A DNA stretch of 47,107 nt from NCBI GenBank assembly GCA_017615125.1, contig JAGAAS010000066.1, positions 1 to 47,107 on the forward strand, read 5' to 3'. Below, one piece after another: positions 8,332 through 16,689 of the stretch. Under the pieces are notes generated by a model. It ran no database searches. It saw only the letters and a list, made by a program, of their open reading frames with translations, and was not told where the DNA came from. A program made the translations under genes and the position numbers. Source of the stretch: Bacteroidaceae bacterium (GTDB taxonomy: Bacteria; Bacteroidota; Bacteroidia; Bacteroidales; Bacteroidaceae). Each line of letters starts with the position of its first letter. Position 1 is the first letter of the stretch.

Positions 8332-10476
8332 TTAGAAGAAGCGGTAGCGGCTGTCGACGACTTTCGACTTGCTGAAGAGCTCGTTGACCAGACGACCGGT
8401 AGTCAGGGAGCGTGTTGCGGTAGCAACAGCGTTCTTCTGCTCCTGCTCAGCGTCGTAGGTCTGCGCGCCCTGGTTCTTCTCTACTACCTGGATGAAGTAG
8501 ATACCGCCGTTGCCCTTGATGGGGCCGTCGAAGTCACCTACCTCCATGCCTGCTGCCTTACCGCTCAGAACGGGCTCGCTGGCTGGAACGAGGCTTACGA
8601 AGACGGGTGATGAGAAGGTGACGCGCGTGAGGGTGTCGCTCTTGGCGTTCTCCAGAGCGGAGGCTTCTGCCAGCGTCTTCACGTTCTTCACGTCGGCCAG
8701 GATTTTCTCAGCCTTCTTCTCGTTGAGGGCTTCGTAGCGGAGCATGTCCTTAGCTTCGCTGAAGGGGATGTAGCCCATGGGCTGCACCTTGTCGAGGCAG
8801 AGGGCCAGCAGATGGTCGTTCTGTCCAGCCTCGAAGATCTGCGACACGTCGCCCACCTTGGCGTTGAAAGCCCAGCGGAGAGCCTCGCGGGTGTTCTCCA
8901 CACCGCCTACGTTGTGAGCGGTGTTCTGCATGTTGGTGAGGGGGAGGAGACGGAAGCCTGCTTCCTCAGCGTTGGCTTCGAACTCTTCGGCTGTCTGGTT
9001 GGAGGCAACGAACTGGCTCAGCTTGTTGTATGCCTGGTTGTAGGTCTCCTTGCTGAAGTAGGCGGGACGCTTAACAACAGCTACCTGATACTTCTCAACG
9101 GGGTTCTTGGTGCCCGTGACGTTGACGATGAGGGAGGCTCCGTCGAAGTCGAGCTTCTTGATCTCGCCTGCCTTCATGGCGTTCAGGGCGTTGATGTAGG
9201 TTGCATTGTCGCCCATGATGGCGCCGCCCTCGTAGCTGGCGGAGGCTACCCACTGGGGCTCGGCCTGCTGTCCGTAGCGCTCGGCCAGTTCAGCAAAGTC
9301 GGCACCCTGCTTCAGAGCGTTGAAGATGCTGTCGGCAAGTTCAGCGGTGCGGGCGGGGTCTTCCTCAGCCACCTGAATCTGGCGGTACTGGATGGAGTCG
9401 GGACCGGTGGTCTTGGCCATGAGGCGGAAGGTGTTGTACGAGTCGTCCTCCTCGTTGTAGTAGACGGGCTCTACGGCGTCGATGGCGGCAGCGGCTACGC
9501 GCTCGGCGATGTCGGCGGGCAGGCTGGCAGCGGTGCGGGGCACCTCGCTGTAGGTGACGGTCGACTCCGACAGGCGTACGACGGAGGCCATGTTCTCGGG
9601 AGTGGCTTCAGCCAGCTGGGCGGTGATCTCGTTCATCTCCTCCTGGATGGCCTGACGGTCTTCCTCGCTGGGAACGACGGCGATGTCGATGTACTTCAGG
9701 TCGCGCGTCTCGGCATACTGATGGTAGCTTTCCTTGCGCTTGTTGTAGAGGACCTTGATGTCGGCGTCGGTGACGGTCACGGTGGAGTCAGCAACGGCGG
9801 TGAAGGGGACAACGGCGTAGGCCAGCTTGCAGTAGTTGTTGCGGCCCTCGTAGAGGCTCTGTGCAGCTACGGGGTTGCTGAACTGTGCGTTGGCAACGAG
9901 TGCCTCGTATTTGTTGAGGAGAAGCTCGTGGGTGAGGTTCTTCTCAAGGAACTTCCAGTAGTTGTACACGTTCTGGTAGTACTCGGTGTACTGGGCAGGC
10001 GTGTTGTTCAGGTCCATCTCCTTATACTCGTTGAGGAAGTTGTAGAGGAGGTCCTTATCGAACTTGCCCGTCTGCTGGTTGACGAACATCGACTGCGTGA
10101 GCAGCTGGTGTGTGCCTTCGTCGAGGGCAGCTTCAATCTCGGCGGGAGTGACGGTGACACCCATCTTGCCTACCTCGTCCTCGATGAGCTTGCGGGTAAC
10201 CATCTGGTTCCATACCTCGTCCTTGATCTGGCTCATCTGAGCGTCGGTAAGCGAGGAGGTACCGCGGGCGAACTTCACCACGTTGACGTACTCGTCCAAT
10301 GCTTCCTGATAGTCCTGAATGGATACTTTGTCGCCATTGATTTCACCTACGAAGCGCTGGTTCTGAGTGGGGCGGATAGCCTTGATACCGTCGCCGACGA
10401 TGAATGCGAGCAGGGCGATGCCGATGACGACGAGCAGCAGCCACCCATGCTTTCTAATCTTTCCTAATGTTGCCAT
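8332..10476 (-). CDS. PpiD/SurA-like peptidyl-prolyl isomerase, membrane-anchored
   Basis: Periplasmic foldase for exported and outer-membrane proteins. The 714-aa product has a short cytoplasmic N-terminus, one transmembrane anchor (HGWLLLVVIGIALLAFIVGDG, about 10-30, described here by position) and a SurA_N-like chaperone region (about 35-200). A parvulin-like PPIC segment lies near 345-450 (reading YRQIQVAEED, then ADFAELAERYGQQ and GGAIMGDNA), with a second parvulin-like or helical region near the C-terminus (about 580-690). This is the layout of PpiD and of the Bacteroidota SurA_N-type isomerases. In related genomes such a gene often follows the LptC/CorC block; here it is several kb away. 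A -7 box is seen at 10550-10557. Confidence 0.9.
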   Translation of the reverse strand: MATLGKIRKHGWLLLVVIGIALLAFIVGDGIKAIRPTQNQRFVGEINGDKVSIQDYQEALDEYVNVVKFARGTSSLTDAQMSQIKDEVWNQMVTRKLIEDEVGKMGVTVTPAEIEAALDEGTHQLLTQSMFVNQQTGKFDKDLLYNFLNEYKEMDLNNTPAQYTEYYQNVYNYWKFLEKNLTHELLLNKYEALVANAQFSNPVAAQSLYEGRNNYCKLAYAVVPFTAVADSTVTVTDADIKVLYNKRKESYHQYAETRDLKYIDIAVVPSEEDRQAIQEEMNEITAQLAEATPENMASVVRLSESTVTYSEVPRTAASLPADIAERVAAAAIDAVEPVYYNEEDDSYNTFRLMAKTTGPDSIQYRQIQVAEEDPARTAELADSIFNALKQGADFAELAERYGQQAEPQWVASASYEGGAIMGDNATYINALNAMKAGEIKKLDFDGASLIVNVTGTKNPVEKYQVAVVKRPAYFSKETYNQAYNKLSQFVASNQTAEEFEANAEEAGFRLLPLTNMQNTAHNVGGVENTREALRWAFNAKVGDVSQIFEAGQNDHLLALCLDKVQPMGYIPFSEAKDMLRYEALNEKKAEKILADVKNVKTLAEASALENAKSDTLTRVTFSSPVFVSLVPASEPVLSGKAAGMEVGDFDGPIKGNGGIYFIQVVEKNQGAQTYDAEQEQKNAVATATRSLTTGRLVNELFSKSKVVDSRYRFF

Positions 10477-10549
10477 TTGTAACAGTTATTTAGTTTATTA
10501 TTTCGTTCCAAAAAAGTGCCGTTTGCGGGCTCGCAAACATTTTAGCGTG

Positions 10550-10557
10550 CAAAAGTA
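10550..10557 (-). promoter_or_regulatory. -7 box of the ppiD-like gene
   Basis: Minus strand TACTTTTG followed by CA, about 75 nt upstream of the start at 10476. A TTTG at 10582-10585 is 24 nt away, longer than the usual 19-21 spacing, so the -33 element is doubtful. Confidence 0.5.
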
Positions 10558-10710
10558 CACAAAAAAACTTATACACCATCACAAAACCCGAAAAAAATGC
10601 AAATTCTCTCCTTTTAAATAAATAACGGAGTGCTGAGGCTGGCGCAAACAGGTGCCTTTTTGCGGTTTTTCCCAAGCTTGCCTCTCCCGTTTCGCGGCTC
10701 CGGCGCATTT

Positions 10711-10800
10711 TCCCTTTTCCAAAAAATTTTTTCGAGAAGGGAAAAATTTTTTTTCTTTCTTCATACGGCGAGATGTAGAAAGAAAAAATCTTTTTTCTCC
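10711..10800 (-). repeat. 21-bp modular intergenic repeat, copy B
   Basis: Read on the minus strand: GGAGAAAAA with a T-rich half, an inverted block CTTTCTAC plus ATCTCGCCGTAT, then GAAGAAAGA plus an A/T palindrome, then CCCTTCTCG plus A6T6, then GGAAAAGGG. These are the same modules and order as copy A, with one extra inverted unit. It lies about 150 nt upstream of the -7 box of the ppiD-like gene. Confidence 0.8.
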
Positions 10801-11158
10801 TAGCATAATTCTGCGAGGAAAGTTCCTAGTTCTCGTGACAAAAGCGCATACATACGACTTCGTAAACCGCCTTCTTCGCTTCCGTTTCCTGCCACTTGAC
10901 GGTCGGTTCTGCCACTTTACCCCCGCAAAAGTGGGTTTTCTATGAGCTTTCCGAAGCGTGACAAGAGCGCCAAGTAGAGGGAAAAGAAACGAAACAAGGG
11001 GTCAAAACATGTCTTTTCGGGCTTTTTAGAAGAGGAAAAATGGCTTTTTTTACCCTCTATTTGCCCTTTTTTGAGGTATAGCAATGTAAGGGAAGATGGT
11101 TTTATGATATTGTATTTCGTTGTTTTATAGCTTTTTAGCTTAGTAAATGGCTAAGATT

Positions 11159-11309
11159 TGTGACAGTTGTGACAGATGAAAGTTACTTTTTTGAGGGTAT
11201 CCACTTTTCTATTTTTATACTTAACTAATTAAATATTAATTAATTATATAGAAATTGAAGAATATGTGTATACCTTTTTTTCTAACTGTCATCTGTCACA
11301 ACTGTCACA
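11159..11309. repeat. Long inverted repeat with TGTGACAG direct repeats
   Basis: Left arm 11159-11185 and right arm 11283-11309 are reverse complements at 26 of 27 positions. Each arm contains the tandem TGTGACAGT-TGTGACAGA followed by TGACAGT or TGAAAGT. The 97-nt centre is very AT-rich. It could be a miniature inverted-repeat element, paired operators for a regulator, or a long cruciform; the sequence alone does not decide. Confidence 0.7.
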
Positions 11310-11508
11310 CTTGGCTGTCTTTTCCCTGTTAACTTCTTCTCTACAAGGCCTATAGGGAGAAGCTGTTCGCTGGCTGCTTTGTGACAGAGGAAAACCTCCC
11401 CTCACTTTCCGCATGGCCCGTTCATTTTATAAAAGGCAAAGCCTCTTGCTATCGCTGAAAAAGCGACAGAAAAAGTTTACGAAATCCCGAAAAAAAGAGA
11501 CCATATAA

Positions 11509-11540
11509 TTTGCATGTCCCAAATGTTTTTCTTATCTTTG
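11509..11540 (+). promoter_or_regulatory. Upstream promoter of the nuclease-fold/C69 operon
   Basis: Plus strand: -33 TTTG at 11509-11512, 20-nt spacer, -7 TATCTTTG at 11533-11540. It would give a leader of about 165 nt. Confidence 0.6.
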
Positions 11541-11592
11541 ACTTCGTCTAAGGTACTTGTGCTCGGAAATGAAAAGAAAAACGGGTTTTCCT

Positions 11593-11623
11593 TTTGCATT
11601 TCGCTCGCTTATTCGTACCTTTG
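11593..11623 (+). promoter_or_regulatory. Proximal promoter of the nuclease-fold/C69 operon
   Basis: Plus strand: -33 TTTG at 11593-11596, 19-nt spacer, -7 TACCTTTG at 11616-11623, a full consensus match. Transcription would start near 11630, about 80 nt before the gene. Confidence 0.75.
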
Positions 11624-11712
11624 CATAAGAAATAAAGATGGGAGTGCGCACCCTAAAAGTGCTTCATCCTGCCTTTTGACCGCGATTATTAACCTATAAC
11701 GATAACTGCTTT

Positions 11713-12555
11713 ATGATGAAGAAAATTCAGATCCTTATTCTGCTGCTTGCTTTTGCAGTACCCTCCCTTGCGCAGGAGCTGAACGTGATGAGCTATAACA
11801 TCCGCAACAGCGGTGCCAACGACGGGGAGAACAGCTGGGAGCTCCGCAAGAAAGCGTCGCTGACGCTGCTGAAGGAGGAGAAACCCGACCTCCTTGGCCT
11901 CCAGGAGGCGTTGCCTGACCAGTATGAGTTTTTCAACAAGCATACGCGCCGCCGCTACGGGCACGTGGGTGTGGGGCGTGACGACGGCAAGAGCGAAGGC
12001 GAGTGCATGGCCGTCTACTACAAGAAGCGCGCCTTCAAGTGTCTCGGGAGCGGCACGTTCTGGCTCAGCGAGACTCCCGACCAGCCTACGCTCGGATGGG
12101 ATGCCGCCTGTAAGCGTACGGTGACGTGGGTGCACCTGCGCCACAAGAAGACGGGCAGGGAGGTGTATTACTTCAACACGCACCTCGACCACAAAGGGCC
12201 CGTCGCCAGGCGTGAATCAATACTTCTTATCTGCCGTACCATCGCCGAGATGGTGCCCGAGGGCGCTACAGTCGTGCTGAGCGGCGACATGAACAGCAAT
12301 ACCTCCGAGCCTATCTTTGCTCCGCTGGCTGAGGCAGGCCTGCTGTCGTCGCGCGACGTCGCTCCCGTGACGGACAACAGATCGACCTACAACGGATGGA
12401 AGGAGGGCAACGATCCCTCCGACGTCATCGACCATATCTTCGTCCGCGGCTGCGAGCCCCTGAGCTTCCGCGTGCTCCGCGACAAGACCTACGGCGCGCC
12501 CTTCCTTTCCGACCATTATCCTATCGTCCTCCGCTTCCGCCTGCCGGAGAAATAA
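11713..12555 (+). CDS. Secreted endonuclease/exonuclease/phosphatase family protein
   Basis: A 280-aa metal-dependent phosphodiesterase-fold protein (EEP superfamily) exported through a signal peptide (about residues 1-20, ending SLAQ). Fold motifs are in place: MSYNIR (Asn29), LQEA (metal ligand Glu65), NTHLDH, SGDMNSN (Asp192, Asn194), and the terminal catalytic SDHYP (Asp267, His268). Substrate cannot be read from this; relatives include nucleases, sphingomyelinases and phosphoinositide phosphatases. Followed 12 nt later by the C69 peptidase gene, so the two form an operon, driven by tandem promoters upstream. A second ATG at codon 2 is equally possible as start. Confidence 0.88.
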   Translation: MMKKIQILILLLAFAVPSLAQELNVMSYNIRNSGANDGENSWELRKKASLTLLKEEKPDLLGLQEALPDQYEFFNKHTRRRYGHVGVGRDDGKSEGECMAVYYKKRAFKCLGSGTFWLSETPDQPTLGWDAACKRTVTWVHLRHKKTGREVYYFNTHLDHKGPVARRESILLICRTIAEMVPEGATVVLSGDMNSNTSEPIFAPLAEAGLLSSRDVAPVTDNRSTYNGWKEGNDPSDVIDHIFVRGCEPLSFRVLRDKTYGAPFLSDHYPIVLRFRLPEK

Positions 12556-12567
12556 CACTCAAATAAC

Positions 12568-14145
12568 ATGAAGAAATCCCTTCTATCTCTCCTCGTCCTG
12601 CTGCTCGCCGCCCTCCCCGCGTGGTGTTGCACCTCCATCATGGTGGGGCGCCTCGCCAGCACCGACGGTTCTGTCATCACCTCCCACACCTGCGACGGGC
12701 GCTACCGCACGTGGGCCTTCATGGAACCTGCGGCTGACCATCGTCGGGGCGACCTGCACGACGTCCTGCGCGGCACGATGCACACAACCTTCCGCGGCGA
12801 CACCACAGGCGTGCGCCTGATGGGGCAGATCCCCGAGGTACTCCACACGTATGCCTACCTGAACACCGCCTATCCCTGCCTCAACGAGCACCAGCTGGCC
12901 ATCGGCGAGACAACGTTCGGCGGGCCCGACACGCTGGTCAACGAGAAGGGACTGTTCACCATCGAGGAGTTGGAACGCGTGGCGCTGCAGCGCTGCGACA
13001 ACGCGCGTGATGCCATCCGCCTGATAGGGCAGCTGATAAAGAAGTATGGGTACGGCGACAGCGGCGAGTGTATCACCATTGCCGACAAGAATGAAGTGTG
13101 GCAGATGGAAATCCTGGGAGAGGGACCGGAGAAGATTGGAGGCGTCTGGGCGGCTCAGCGCATCCCTGACGACCACGTAGGCGTCTCGGCCAACATTCCC
13201 CGTATTGGCAAAATGGACCGCAAGAACAAGGATTTCTTCATGGCTTCCGACAACGTGGAGAAGGTGGCGCAGAAGTATGGCTTGTGGGACGGCAAGGGTG
13301 AGTTCGTTTTCTGGCGCGTCTTCAACTGCGACTACGCGAAGGGGCGCAACTTCCACGACAGGGAGTTCTTCATCCTCAACGCGCTGGCGCCTTCCCTCGG
13401 GCTGACTTACGATATGGACGAGCTGCCCTTCTCGGTGAAGCCCGACTCGCTCGTCGACGTGCACCGCGTGATGGAGCTCTTCCGCAGCACGTTCGAGGGC
13501 ACCTTCATGGATATGTGCCAGAACGTGAAGATGGAAGTAGGCCGACGGAACGAGGACGGCTCTACGCGGACCGACACCATCGTCAGCCCTGTGGCCAATC
13601 CCTGGCTCGGGGGCAACATGCAGCGCACGCTCAATTTCCTCGCGCCCGGAACCATCGAGTTCCGCCGCACAGTGGCTGTCGCGTGGTGCTCATACTCGCA
13701 TATCACGCAGCTCCGCAACTGGCTGCCCGACGAGGTGGGCGGCGTGTGCTGGCTGTCGGTGGACAATCCGGGAGAGAGTCCGCGTATTCCTATCTTCTGC
13801 GGCACCACGCGCCTGCCGGAAGCTTACGACCATTGCGGGCAGTATAAGTATCAGCCCGATTGTGCCGTGTGGCAGTTCCGAAAAGCCAATAAGCTGGCTA
13901 CGGTCGCCTGGCAGTCGACGAAAGGGAAGGTGATAGGCGAGGTCCTTGCTGTGGAGAAGGAGGCTGCGCGGCGCATGCCTGCCCTCGAGGCACAGGTGAA
14001 GGAGGCGCTGGCGTCGGACGAAGGTGGCGAAGAGCGCACGTCGGCTCTGCTGAACGCCTGTACGGCTGACGTCTACCGCGATGCCGCTTCGCGCTGGGAT
14101 GCCCTCGAAGCAGATTTCTGGCAGCGTTTCGGACTGGGCTTCTGA
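12568..14145 (+). CDS. C69 family dipeptidase, secreted
   Basis: Ntn-hydrolase of the peptidase U34/C69 family, which trims dipeptides or short peptides. The 525-aa precursor has a signal peptide (about 1-20) directly followed by Cys21 in CTSIMVG; in this family the N-terminal Cys released by processing is the nucleophile. The typical following segment DGSVITSHTCDGRYRTW is present. Internal family features include GETTFGG (about 110) and GESPRIPIF later on. Downstream partner of the EEP-fold gene and closed by the hairpin at 14189-14226. A periplasmic or surface peptide-scavenging role is inferred. Confidence 0.9.
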   Translation: MKKSLLSLLVLLLAALPAWCCTSIMVGRLASTDGSVITSHTCDGRYRTWAFMEPAADHRRGDLHDVLRGTMHTTFRGDTTGVRLMGQIPEVLHTYAYLNTAYPCLNEHQLAIGETTFGGPDTLVNEKGLFTIEELERVALQRCDNARDAIRLIGQLIKKYGYGDSGECITIADKNEVWQMEILGEGPEKIGGVWAAQRIPDDHVGVSANIPRIGKMDRKNKDFFMASDNVEKVAQKYGLWDGKGEFVFWRVFNCDYAKGRNFHDREFFILNALAPSLGLTYDMDELPFSVKPDSLVDVHRVMELFRSTFEGTFMDMCQNVKMEVGRRNEDGSTRTDTIVSPVANPWLGGNMQRTLNFLAPGTIEFRRTVAVAWCSYSHITQLRNWLPDEVGGVCWLSVDNPGESPRIPIFCGTTRLPEAYDHCGQYKYQPDCAVWQFRKANKLATVAWQSTKGKVIGEVLAVEKEAARRMPALEAQVKEALASDEGGEERTSALLNACTADVYRDAASRWDALEADFWQRFGLGF

Positions 14146-14188
14146 CCCGCTCCGCAACATTCGAAGAGGGAATAACTACTCTATCAGG

Positions 14189-14226
14189 AAAAGCCTATGC
14201 AAGACATTATTGCTGCATAGGCTTTT
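14189..14226. terminator. Bidirectional terminator between C69 peptidase and CorC-like gene
   Basis: A 13-bp perfect stem (AAAAGCCTATGCA and its complement) with a 12-nt loop, bounded by A-run and T-run on either side, lies between two converging genes, as expected of a two-way intrinsic terminator. Confidence 0.8.
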
Positions 14227-14337
14227 CTGTTTTGTCAAGGGTGCGGGTTTCTTTCCTGTGCGACATCCCTTGTGCCGCGAACGCTTTCTGACGTCAGGAC
14301 ATCGTGTCGTTACGGGAAGGCATCGGGTGTGCCCAGC

Positions 14338-15624
14338 TTAGCGGATATCGAGGCGCACAAGGGTAATCTTGTTGCTGACAGCCTTCAATATCTTAAACTG
14401 GAAGTTGGGCGGGACGGTTACTGTCTGCCCTACGGAGGGGATGTTGTGGCAGGCTTTCAGGATGAGTCCCCCGATGGTGTAGTAGTCGTCGTCGATGGGC
14501 AGGCCAAGGCCGAACATATCTTCCACCTTCTCTATCTCGAGCCTTGCCGAGAGGATGTAGCTGTTCTTCCCGACGGCTTTGGCGACGTAGGAGGTGGTGT
14601 CGTGCTCGTCCTCGATGTCGCCCGTGAGCTCCTCCATGATGTCCTCGAGGGCAACGATGCCGGCAGTGCCTCCAAACTCGTCGACAACGACGGCAAGGGA
14701 CAGTTTCTGTTGCATGAGGGTCTTCATCAGCTTCTGGACGCTGGCTGTCTCGGGCACGATGGGCATCTTGCGCAGCTGAAGGTCAGCGACGGTGAGGCGG
14801 GAGTCGCTTCCGCTGCCTGTCTGGAACAGCTCCGAGGAGTGGATGTAGCCGATGATGTTGTCAATGGAGTCTTCGAAGACGATGATCTTCGAGTAGCCCG
14901 TTTCAACAAACTTGTGGATGAGCTCGTCAATGCTGTCGTCCTTGTCGACGGCGGCAATCTCGTTGCGGGGAATCATGCAGTCGCGCACCCGCAAGGTGGA
15001 GAAGTCGAGAGCGTTCTGGAAGATCTGCACCTCGGTGGAGGCGGGCTCGTCGCCCGAGGCTATGCTGCTCTCTATCAGGTCGTCGAGGTCGGTTTTCGAG
15101 AAGGCGTGCGTCGTTACCTCCTTGCCTATCTTGATGCCGAAGATGCGCAGGAGCAGGCGTGCGAGCCACGAGCTGAAGATGGAGACGGGATAGAGGAGGA
15201 TGTAGAAGAACCAGGTGGGAAGCGACAAGGCCCGCAGGCTTCCGTTGGGATTGAGGCGGAAGATGGTCTTCGGGAGGAACTCGCCGAAGATGATGACGAA
15301 GAAGGTCGACACGATGGTGTCGAGCAGCAACATAGCGAGCTCCGTCTGGAAGAGAGGTATCGTCATCCACACCGGGTCGAGGAGCTTAGCCATCAGGATG
15401 CTGTAGACGACAAGCACGATGTTGTTGCCGACAAGCATGGTGGAGATGTAGTTGCCCGGATGGCGGTAGAAGATGCCGAGTATGCGCGACGACAGGCTCC
15501 TGTCGGCCTTGTCCATCTCGTAGCGCAGCTTGCTGCTCGACACGAAGGCTATCTCCATCCCCGAGAAATAGGCGGAGCAGAAGAGCACGAGGATGACGGT
15601 TATGATCTGTAGGGTGACGGACAT
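14338..15624 (-). CDS. CNNM/CorC (HlyC/TlyC) family membrane protein, GldE-like
   Basis: A 428-aa inner-membrane protein of the 'hemolysin family' that includes magnesium/cobalt-efflux-associated CorC proteins and GldE of Flavobacteria. Domain order: DUF21 membrane region with an N-terminal helix (about 4-26) and two or three further helices up to about 190; a CBS pair (first at about 211-270, VRDCMIPRNEI..., second at about 275-335); and a C-terminal CorC_HlyC domain (about 345-425). The name hemolysin is historical; ion transport or envelope regulation is more likely. It follows lptC at the end of an envelope block but is set off from it by repeat copy C, and no clear promoter was seen before it. 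Confidence 0.88.
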   Translation of the reverse strand: MSVTLQIITVILVLFCSAYFSGMEIAFVSSSKLRYEMDKADRSLSSRILGIFYRHPGNYISTMLVGNNIVLVVYSILMAKLLDPVWMTIPLFQTELAMLLLDTIVSTFFVIIFGEFLPKTIFRLNPNGSLRALSLPTWFFYILLYPVSIFSSWLARLLLRIFGIKIGKEVTTHAFSKTDLDDLIESSIASGDEPASTEVQIFQNALDFSTLRVRDCMIPRNEIAAVDKDDSIDELIHKFVETGYSKIIVFEDSIDNIIGYIHSSELFQTGSGSDSRLTVADLQLRKMPIVPETASVQKLMKTLMQQKLSLAVVVDEFGGTAGIVALEDIMEELTGDIEDEHDTTSYVAKAVGKNSYILSARLEIEKVEDMFGLGLPIDDDYYTIGGLILKACHNIPSVGQTVTVPPNFQFKILKAVSNKITLVRLDIR

Positions 15625-15942
15625 GAGCTATTGGCGTAAGGGGTTCTGTTGCGTGGTGTTTCTCTTCCCGTGAGGGGCAATAACGGTTGCGATGCTGCCA
15701 GTTGACTTTCGTGGATTATTTGTTTTCGAAAACGAATTATGGAAAAGGAATCTCGCCGTATGAAGAAGGGAAAAATAAATATGAAGAAAGAAAAACTTTT
15801 TTTGGAGAAAGAAAAAATTTTTTTGGAGAAGGAAAAAATTTTTTTGGAGAAGGAATATCGCGATATGTAGAAAGAAAAAATCTGTATGTAGAAAGAGGGG
15901 TGTAGGAGATGTTCGTCTCGTTCCTTTCGGCTTTTTCTTGTC
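15625..15942. other. Gap between lptC and the CorC-like gene
   Basis: About 318 nt. Half is repeat copy C (15741-15900); the rest (15625-15740) shows no promoter of the usual type and no gene. An open frame crossing the repeat exists only because the 21-nt period keeps it free of stops. Confidence 0.6.
15741..15900 (+). repeat. 21-bp modular intergenic repeat, copy C (largest)
   Basis: Seven complete 21-nt units in exact register (starts 15741, 15762, 15783, 15804, 15825, 15846, 15867) plus a partial eighth. Each unit is a 9-nt purine block of type GNAGAARGR followed by a 12-nt palindrome or near-palindrome: ATCTCGCCGTAT, an A/T type, or ATATCGCGATAT (perfect, 15855-15866). Units 4 and 5 are almost identical, suggesting recent duplication by slippage. 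Confidence 0.85.
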
Positions 15943-16689
15943 TCATTGGGAAGGAGTTTTCTGTTTCTCGCTCATCGGGATGTCGGCAGGCTCGGGAGCA
16001 GCTAAGGGTGCACCGCTTGTCTCGTCGGGCACCACGATGTCGGAGTCGGCAGGGACTTCGTTGATGTCGGGCTCCTTCCGCAGGTCCTCGATGGGGAAGA
16101 TGCCCTGCGTCTTGCGGATGATGTAGTTGGTGAACTGCTGGTTGCTCTCGAAGCCGAAGCCCGTGATGATGCGGTCTTTCTGACGGATGCGTATGAAGAG
16201 GTCGGACCATACGCGCTCGGTGTCCTGGTTCCAGAAGAGCAGCTCGGTGTCGAAGATCTCGCCCTGCAGGTTCTCGATGTGTACGTTGTGGCGCAGCTCC
16301 CAGAGCTTGGTCTTCTCGAAGTAGTAGGCGGTGTCGGCCTTTACCGTAGCGTCGATGTGGAGGCTGTCGGTGAAGCGCTCGAGGTAGATGCCGTGCTCGA
16401 ACTTCCACATGGGGGGCTCCAGCTGGTCGTAGATTTCCCACTCGGCGGTGACGATGCGGTAGCGCACGACGCCCGAGTCGGAGATGGCGGTGTTCACGTC
16501 GTAGGTGATCATGCCGGGCACGGAGTCGCGGTGAAGGATGGCGTCGGTGTATTGTTTCTTGTCTCGGCTGCAGGAACAAAAGAGCATAGCAATCACGCTG
16601 AGCGTGACTGCTATGCTGTAAAGGTTATATGTTGTTCTGCGATTCCTCAAGCTCTTAACGGATGGTTGTGTTCTCGTCGATGAGACCAC
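15943..16689 (-). CDS. lptC: LPS export ABC transporter periplasmic protein LptC
   Basis: Bridges the LptBFG transporter to the periplasmic LptA chain in lipopolysaccharide export. The 248-aa product has a hydrophobic N-terminal stretch (about 22-37) ending in a lipobox-like LFCSC, consistent with the lipoprotein form of LptC in Bacteroidota. The beta-jellyroll LptC region (about 55-190) shows VRYRIVTAEWEIYD, then TVKADTAYYFEKTKLWELRHNV read as repeated strands. A Pro/Ala/Glu-rich tail follows. The GTG at 16689 overlaps the TPR gene by 35 nt; a TTG at 16650, just after the TPR stop, is a good alternative. Adjacent to TPR and outer-membrane protein genes in a conserved Bacteroidota arrangement. 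Confidence 0.85.
   Translation of the reverse strand: MVSSTRTQPSVKSLRNRRTTYNLYSIAVTLSVIAMLFCSCSRDKKQYTDAILHRDSVPGMITYDVNTAISDSGVVRYRIVTAEWEIYDQLEPPMWKFEHGIYLERFTDSLHIDATVKADTAYYFEKTKLWELRHNVHIENLQGEIFDTELLFWNQDTERVWSDLFIRIRQKDRIITGFGFESNQQFTNYIIRKTQGIFPIEDLRKEPDINEVPADSDIVVPDETSGAPLAAPEPADIPMSEKQKTPSQ

Larger units (their letters stand above)
10477..11712. other. Long gene-free stretch (1.2 kb) with repeats and promoters
   Basis: Divergent region between the ppiD-like gene and the nuclease-fold gene. In order it holds a minus-strand -7 box (10550-10557), repeat copy B (10711-10800), about 350 nt with no recognised feature, the long inverted repeat 11159-11309, a lone TGTGACAGA at 11380-11388, and two plus-strand promoters (11509-11540, 11593-11623). 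Short open frames here are rich in Phe/Lys and look like translated A/T tracts. No tRNA or known ncRNA fold was recognised. Confidence 0.65.

Noticed and set aside
10830-11000. tRNA or structured RNA gene
   Set aside because: Short GC-rich stems such as CCCGC...GTGGG are present but no cloverleaf, anticodon arm or known riboswitch consensus could be built.
11159-11309. Intrinsic terminator
   Set aside because: Arms are nearly 100 nt apart with no T-run after the right arm, and no gene ends nearby.
15741-15900. CRISPR array
   Set aside because: Units are contiguous with no unique spacers, are only 21 nt long, and no cas genes are present.
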